In this document: positions 5,516 to 9,520 of the stretch, in pieces
Layout of the letters: each line of letters opens with the position of its first letter
How positions within the stretch are numbered: position 1 is the stretch's first letter
Origin: JBFIHZ01 sp041601535
GTDB taxonomy: Bacteria > Pseudomonadota > Gammaproteobacteria > Xanthomonadales > SZUA-36
Direction: 5' to 3'
DNA: 9,520 nucleotides
Assembly (NCBI GenBank): GCA_041601535.1
Contig: JBFIHZ010000136.1
Span: 1-9,520, forward strand
Program-made: the position numbers and the translations under genes
Notes under the pieces: model-generated
Told to the model about the DNA's origin: nothing
What the model saw: the letters and a program-made list of their open reading frames with translations, nothing else
The model's database searches: none

Positions 5516-7347
5516 GGCTGATAGAACCGCGCGTTTTCGCGGGAAACCGCTTCCAGCACCGTGCCGCGTACTTGCGGCTGCGGCGCGATCCGGTAATTCC
5601 AGTCCCGCACTTCAAAGCGGCCATTGGGGTAAGTTACCGTGATCTGGTCCGGCTCAATCACCGCGTAATTGTAATAACTGCCAGCCAGCAGCCAGTCCCA
5701 GCTCTGCCCGTCAAACAGGTTGTTGCCGCTGGCGTAATCGGCTGCCGGGTTGCTGCAACCCAGTAATTCCTGCATCAGCGTGGGCACGATATCGTAATGT
5801 GAGCTGCGCTGGCTGTATTGTTCGGGCGCGCGGCCCGGCCAGTGCATGATCAGTGGAACCTGCAGCTGATAACGGGTGTAGCCCGAACCGTGATCCTTAA
5901 GGCCCAGTCCGCTGTCATCAAATTCTTCGCCGTGGTCCGACGTGAATACAATCACGGTCTGGTCAGCCAGGCCGCGGGTTTCAAGATCGTGCACAAGCTG
6001 CTCCACCAGACCATCGACAAACCGCGCGGATTTGCGGTACTTGCTGAAGCGCTGTGCCATTTCATCATCGCCGCTGGCCTGCAATTCCGCCACGCTTTCC
6101 AGTTCCGGCGGATAATCCTGGGTATTGGTGGCGTCGTAAAACAGAAAACCGAAGAACGGCTGGCCGGCCTGGCGCTGATCCAGCCATTGCATCCAGTCGC
6201 GGGTCATGCTGCGGTCACGTTGCCAGCCCGGCGCATCCGCCGGCTCGGTCCGCAAGCGCAAGTCGGCCACCCGGGCAAAAGCAGTGCGGTCCAGGCTGAC
6301 CGGTCGGTACATGGTGGAGCTGGAAAACAGGCCCAGCTGATAATCCTGCTGCTGCAACTCATCAATCAGCACCGATGATCTCTGTAAGGCCTCAAAACTG
6401 CTCCAGTAGCCTGGCGGCAGGCCGTAAAACAGGCTGAACACACCCATTCGCGACGAGTTTCCACCGCTGAAGTGCTGCCTGAACCACTGACCTTTTTCGC
6501 TGGCGTAACGGTGCAAAAACGGCGTGTTCACCGGATTGACCACGTCACTGCGCATCGCATCAGACAGAATCAACAACAGGTTAAGCGGCCGCTCCGTGCC
6601 ACATTGCAGCTCAGCCGCCGGATAATTCAGCACCTGATCAGCGCCGTCATTCAACTGGCGTGACAGCCGCCGGGCCACTTCGCGTTCCCTGCTGGCTTGC
6701 GGATCGACCAGGCCCAGGCGGGTAAGTTGTTTCTTGGCGGTGAAGCCCTTGTACACCGGCAACTGCTGACCCACGCTGGTCACCGGAACGTAATAGGCGG
6801 CGTCCGCCCAGGCATGAATGAACTGCGAACCGATGATCGCCACTGCCCCGAACCAGACAATGGCGGCACCATGGCGGCGTGGGCGGGCATCCACCCAGCG
6901 CCATACCCGGCCGGCCAGCAGGAATTCAAACACCATGGCGATAAGCAGAAAGACGCCGGCGAACAGCCAGCTTTGCCAGCCCAGTATTTGCGCGGTCAGG
7001 CCGTTGAGATGAAACCGGCTATTGGCCCACAACAAGCTGTCCAGCATGATAAAGGCGATCATGCTGGCGTACAGCAACACACCCCACAGCGTCAGCCAGC
7101 GGCGCGATGGCCTGGCCAGCACCAGCACGCTGCCCACGGCGAATAACGGCAGGGCCGCCAGCAGCAGGTGGTGGCCGGGATACACCAGCAGCAGGTAAAT
7201 CCAGGACAACAGCGTATCGCCCGGTGTAAAACCGCTGAAATAACGCAGCCCCACCAGCGCCAGAACCACGGCATTGCACAGCGAGAACCACCCCATCCAG
7301 CGGAACAGTTGCCTGCGGGAACCGCGTTGCCCGGCGTGCTCAGCCAT
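5512..7347 (-). CDS. YejM/PbgA-like inner-membrane protein with sulfatase-fold domain
   Basis: The 611-residue protein has five predicted membrane helices (about 17-37, 49-76, 84-107, 126-147, 163-181), a linker (about 185-250), and a periplasmic alkaline-phosphatase/sulfatase-fold domain (about 255-530). The layout and many motifs match E. coli YejM (PbgA/LapC): a FHLN-type motif after helix 3, HAWADAAYY, SGGNSSRMGVFSLFYG, YQLGLFSS and LQVPLIMHWPG. E. coli YejM is a regulator of lipopolysaccharide synthesis that has lost catalytic residues. Here the motifs ILSDAMRSD (D263), FTSDHGEEF (D471, H472) and KDHGSG (H486) look like retained metal ligands, with S298 or S299 as candidate nucleophile. 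It could therefore be an active phospho-group transferase or hydrolase. GAGGG lies 5 bases before the ATG. It overlaps the TagF-like gene by 8 bases and the YidC-like gene by 4. Confidence 0.86.
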   Translation of the reverse strand: MAEHAGQRGSRRQLFRWMGWFSLCNAVVLALVGLRYFSGFTPGDTLLSWIYLLLVYPGHHLLLAALPLFAVGSVLVLARPSRRWLTLWGVLLYASMIAFIMLDSLLWANSRFHLNGLTAQILGWQSWLFAGVFLLIAMVFEFLLAGRVWRWVDARPRRHGAAIVWFGAVAIIGSQFIHAWADAAYYVPVTSVGQQLPVYKGFTAKKQLTRLGLVDPQASREREVARRLSRQLNDGADQVLNYPAAELQCGTERPLNLLLILSDAMRSDVVNPVNTPFLHRYASEKGQWFRQHFSGGNSSRMGVFSLFYGLPPGYWSSFEALQRSSVLIDELQQQDYQLGLFSSSTMYRPVSLDRTAFARVADLRLRTEPADAPGWQRDRSMTRDWMQWLDQRQAGQPFFGFLFYDATNTQDYPPELESVAELQASGDDEMAQRFSKYRKSARFVDGLVEQLVHDLETRGLADQTVIVFTSDHGEEFDDSGLGLKDHGSGYTRYQLQVPLIMHWPGRAPEQYSQRSSHYDIVPTLMQELLGCSNPAADYASGNNLFDGQSWDWLLAGSYYNYAVIEPDQITVTYPNGRFEVRDWNYRIAPQPQVRGTVLEAVSRENARFYQP

Positions 7348-8533
7348 GGTGTCCCTCGCGTTGCTCCCTTGTTATTCTCTGCTGATCCGCCAGCCGGGCC
7401 AGCTCGGCGGCGCCATCCGGCACGCTGTGGCCCAGCCGGAATACACTTTCCTTTCTTAGCTGCCGCACCCGTGGCACAAACTGATCTGCTGTGTGCAGCA
7501 GTTCCTCGACCGCGGCCGGAACCGATTCGAGTTGATCCGGGGAAACGATTTTGCCGACCTGCTCACGGATGGACGACTCTACCGGTTCCATGTTCCAGTC
7601 ACGCCAGTCCGGATTGCGGATGCGCCGCGGCACATCAATAAACAGCACCGGCTTTTCCAGGCCCAGAGAATACTCCAGCGCCATCGCCGACCAGTCGGTA
7701 ACCAGCAACTGTGACCGCAGGATGGAGCCGGTTTCACCCATCTGATCGATATACTCAAACCGTTCATGCCCTGCAAAAGCCTGCCGCAACGAGGTTATGA
7801 CCTCAGGCGTCAGCCGGTTGGTCTGATAGTGCGGCCGCATGATCACGCGGAATCCGGCGGTCAGCAATACATCAATAAACGCCTCACCACACAGGTTGAA
7901 TATGGAAGTATCGCCCCAGGTAGGCGCCACCAGGATTACCGGTGCGCCTCCAGAGCCCGGGCCTGCTGCTGTAGGCTGCTGCTGACGATATTGCTGCCCG
8001 GCTTCGATGACCTGCTCCAGGCGTGGATGACCGTAGTCAAACAGGTGTTTGGCCGGCAGATTCATGAGTTGTTCACGTTTGCGGATTTCCGCTACCTGGT
8101 GCGGGCCGGTGCAGAACAGGCTGTCGTAGTGATCAAAGGAGTTTGCATGATCCACCATGTGGGTGCTGCCCATGCTGTGAAACAGGTAGACGTAGTGCAC
8201 CGGCTGCAGGGAGCGTTTCAGCTGCAGATTGCCCAGGTCCATCATGGTCAGCACGAACACATCAGAAGCGTTTACCTGGAAAAAAATGGTCAGAAACAAG
8301 CCTTCCGGGATGCACAGGCTGAGGTAATTCTCGTGTTGCCGCTGCAGCCCGGGGTCGCCGGGATCTGAGCTGACATACACCAGTTTGCGCGCCAGCGGGC
8401 CATTGAGGTGTTCGATCAGGCCACTGAACTGGTGCCAGTCCTGCCCTGACTCGGAATAGAAAACCAGGTTACGCCATTCCCAGGGCAGCTTTTTGAAGGT
8501 TCGCCACGCTTTCCAGCCGCGTAAAAAGGACAT
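7340..8533 (-). CDS. TagF-like CDP-glycerol glycerophosphotransferase family protein
   Basis: The 397-residue protein belongs to the family of transferases that move a phospho-polyol from a CDP-linked donor to a growing polymer or glycan (the TagF/TagB domain). Seen: YLFHSMGSTHM (116-126, the HG-like site), VAPTWGD (202-208, the APTW block), IMRPHYQT (231-238, matching the RPHP donor-phosphate site) and LVTDWSAMALEYSLGLEKPV (277-296, matching the TDYSS block of TagF). No membrane helix is seen; the basic start (GWKAWRTFKKLPWEWR) may bind the inner membrane. The usual donor is CDP-glycerol. In this operon a CMP-phosphonate such as CMP-AEP is a conceivable alternative, which is inference. It starts 14 bases after the small membrane protein with no clear Shine-Dalgarno and ends inside the YejM-like gene. 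Confidence 0.85.
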   Translation of the reverse strand: MSFLRGWKAWRTFKKLPWEWRNLVFYSESGQDWHQFSGLIEHLNGPLARKLVYVSSDPGDPGLQRQHENYLSLCIPEGLFLTIFFQVNASDVFVLTMMDLGNLQLKRSLQPVHYVYLFHSMGSTHMVDHANSFDHYDSLFCTGPHQVAEIRKREQLMNLPAKHLFDYGHPRLEQVIEAGQQYRQQQPTAAGPGSGGAPVILVAPTWGDTSIFNLCGEAFIDVLLTAGFRVIMRPHYQTNRLTPEVITSLRQAFAGHERFEYIDQMGETGSILRSQLLVTDWSAMALEYSLGLEKPVLFIDVPRRIRNPDWRDWNMEPVESSIREQVGKIVSPDQLESVPAAVEELLHTADQFVPRVRQLRKESVFRLGHSVPDGAAELARLADQQRITREQREGHHG

Positions 8534-8547
8534 GCATCAAGGCCGGA

Positions 8548-8817
8548 TCAGGTGTCTGGCCGGGCGTCGTCGGCTTCATCGGCCGGTTTGGCAGACCGCC
8601 TGAACAGGCCTTTGAGCTTGTACCAGTAGGTTTTAACGGCCAGTGCGATGGATGCGAAGATTCCCACGATGGCGGATACCACCATACTGCCTGTGCTCGG
8701 GTCCAGGTAGGCAAATACGTTGGGGGATACCATAAGCCCCGCCAGAACCAGCAAGGTCCAGCGCAAGGCCGGCAGGCGGATGGAACTGAGCCTGGCCGAT
8801 TGTGGGATTTTCTGCAT
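8548..8817 (-). CDS. Small 'YLDPSTGS' membrane protein
   Basis: The 89-residue product has a signal-like or first membrane segment (about 19-36, ending NVFA), then YLDPSTGS (37-44), a second hydrophobic helix (about 45-62), the juxtamembrane KTYWYKLKGLFRR (62-74) and an acidic tail. Short proteins with YLDPGTGS followed by one helix and a KxYW-K-K segment recur near surface-polysaccharide genes. I know no established function. A small partner or anchor for the transferase encoded next is plausible. GGAAG lies 7 bases before the ATG. The tight spacing to the TagF-like gene indicates co-transcription. Confidence 0.75.
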   Translation of the reverse strand: MQKIPQSARLSSIRLPALRWTLLVLAGLMVSPNVFAYLDPSTGSMVVSAIVGIFASIALAVKTYWYKLKGLFRRSAKPADEADDARPDT

Positions 8818-8845
8818 GTTTAATCTTCCGCTTCAGAGCCCCGGT

Positions 8846-8854
8846 ATTTTACCA
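8846..8854 (-). promoter_or_regulatory. Weak candidate extended -10 element before the small membrane protein
   Basis: TGGTAAAAT (8854-8846) matches an extended -10 (TGn plus five of six bases of TATAAT), about 29 bases before the ATG at 8817. No -35 is visible at the right distance. It lies in the 98-base gap after the transaminase stop, the widest gap in the operon, so an internal promoter is possible but not shown. Confidence 0.22.
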
Positions 8855-8915
8855 CCGTTGCGGCAACATACCCGCATTTGCCGGTTGTTGACCGGATCGA
8901 CCGGCCACCAGGGCG

Positions 8916-9520
8916 TCAACTGGCCAATACATCCTGCAAGGCGGTTTCCAGGCGATCCATGTCGTAGTCGGTGATGTCCCCCATGGTGGAAATGCGGAAC
9001 ATGCCCTCTGCCAGGCTGCCCTGGCCGGCGTAAATCACGAAGCCCCGTTGTTTCAGGCCATCGTGGATTTCGACGTAAGTTCGCCCGGCAGGCATGCGGT
9101 AGCTGCGTAATACACAGGAACTCTCCTGCTCCGGCAGCAAGGCTGCAACACCCAGCCGTTCCAGCTGCCGTGCCACCCGGCCGGCCAGGCGGGAATAGCG
9201 CGCATGGCGGGCTTTCCAGCCGCCAGCCTGGGCCAGTTCCTGCAGCGCCTGATCCAGTGCCAGCATGCCATTAACCGATGGGGTGAAGGGGGTGGATTGC
9301 CGGCTCTGATGCGATTCCCACAGGGCCAGGTCCAGGGTCAGACTGCGCGGTGGTACGGCAGCCTTATCCAGCGCGGCTTTGCGCAGTAAAACAAAACACA
9401 GGCCCGGAATGCCGTGCAGGCATTTATTGGCCGTGGCGGCGCAGGCAGCCAGTGCTGTCGAGTCAAACGGAATGTCTTCGGCTCCGAAGCTGGAAACGCC
9501 ATCGAGCAGCAGACTGGCAG
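8916..9520 (-). CDS. phnW: 2-aminoethylphosphonate-pyruvate transaminase, C-terminal 200 residues
   Basis: The frame runs off the right edge, so the N-terminal part (about 160-170 residues of a usual 360-370) is missing. Seen: LLLDGVSSFGA (Asp at visible residue 6, contacting the PLP ring nitrogen), ATANKCLHGIPGL with the PLP lysine at visible residue 32, PRSLTLDL, ELAQAGGWKARHARY, LKQRGFVIYAGQ, and FRISTMGDI with the C-terminal Arg (175). These line up by memory with the Salmonella PhnW blocks SSANKCIQGVPG, SRSLSLDL, ELAQEGG..ARHQRY, LKEQGFVIYPG and FRIGNIG. The enzyme interconverts phosphonoacetaldehyde plus alanine and AEP plus pyruvate. It serves either AEP breakdown or AEP synthesis. The downstream surface-glycan-type genes and the absence of a visible PhnX favour synthesis (inference). 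A different class V aminotransferase is less likely. Confidence 0.85.
   Translation of the reverse strand, partial: ASLLLDGVSSFGAEDIPFDSTALAACAATANKCLHGIPGLCFVLLRKAALDKAAVPPRSLTLDLALWESHQSRQSTPFTPSVNGMLALDQALQELAQAGGWKARHARYSRLAGRVARQLERLGVAALLPEQESSCVLRSYRMPAGRTYVEIHDGLKQRGFVIYAGQGSLAEGMFRISTMGDITDYDMDRLETALQDVLAS

Noticed and set aside
7766..8368. A 200-codon open frame on + opposite the TagF-like gene
   Set aside because: It mirrors a gene with clear family motifs, and its product is low in recognisable motifs. High GC third positions keep the opposite strand open. The same applies to long + frames at 4241-4894 and 5818-6378.
8889..8907. Hairpin TGGCCGG-TCGAT-CCGGTCA just after the transaminase stop, considered as an intrinsic terminator
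   Set aside because: The stem is good, but no T-run follows on the minus strand and the downstream genes are operon-like. At most it could be a processing or stability element.

Overview
The window looks like chromosomal DNA of a moderately GC-rich Gram-negative bacterium, most likely a gammaproteobacterium. Three observations suggest this: a YejM/PbgA-type inner-membrane protein (five helices plus a periplasmic sulfatase-fold domain), a YidC-type insertase with a large periplasmic domain, and a PhnW-type transaminase close to the enterobacterial enzymes. I cannot name the genus. No tRNA, rRNA, insertion sequence, phage gene or CRISPR array was seen.

Left part (1-2835). A 5'-truncated, Tat-exported amidohydrolase on + converges, with only 16 bases between the stops, on a cystathionine gamma-synthase gene (metB type) on -. 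The synthase has a long structured leader: a promoter at 2806-2835, a SAM-I (S-box) riboswitch at 2679-2799, and then two possible short upstream ORFs. The first is hydrophobic and contains Met; its start codon lies inside the riboswitch P1 stem. The second carries two Cys-Cys pairs and overlaps the synthase start by ATGA.

Right part (2857-9520). Seven genes, all on -, are packed like one operon; four consecutive genes overlap by 4-8 bases. In transcription order they are: the C-terminal 200 residues of a 2-aminoethylphosphonate (AEP)-pyruvate transaminase (PhnW type, continuing past the right edge); a small 'YLDPSTGS' membrane protein; a TagF-like CDP-glycerol glycerophosphotransferase family protein; a YejM/PbgA-like membrane protein of the alkaline-phosphatase/sulfatase fold that seems to keep its metal ligands; a divergent YidC/Oxa1 paralog; a phytanoyl-CoA dioxygenase (PhyH) family oxygenase with an intact Fe(II) triad; and a DUF6165 protein.

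My reading, which is inference, is that the operon makes and attaches a phosphonate or phospho-polyol group (AEP, possibly hydroxylated by the PhyH enzyme) to a surface glycan or lipid. The TagF-like and YejM-like proteins would be the candidate transferases. The YidC paralog would be a dedicated insertase or scaffold. The genes that would decide this (PEP mutase, phosphonopyruvate decarboxylase, CTP:phosphonate cytidylyltransferase) would lie beyond the right edge.
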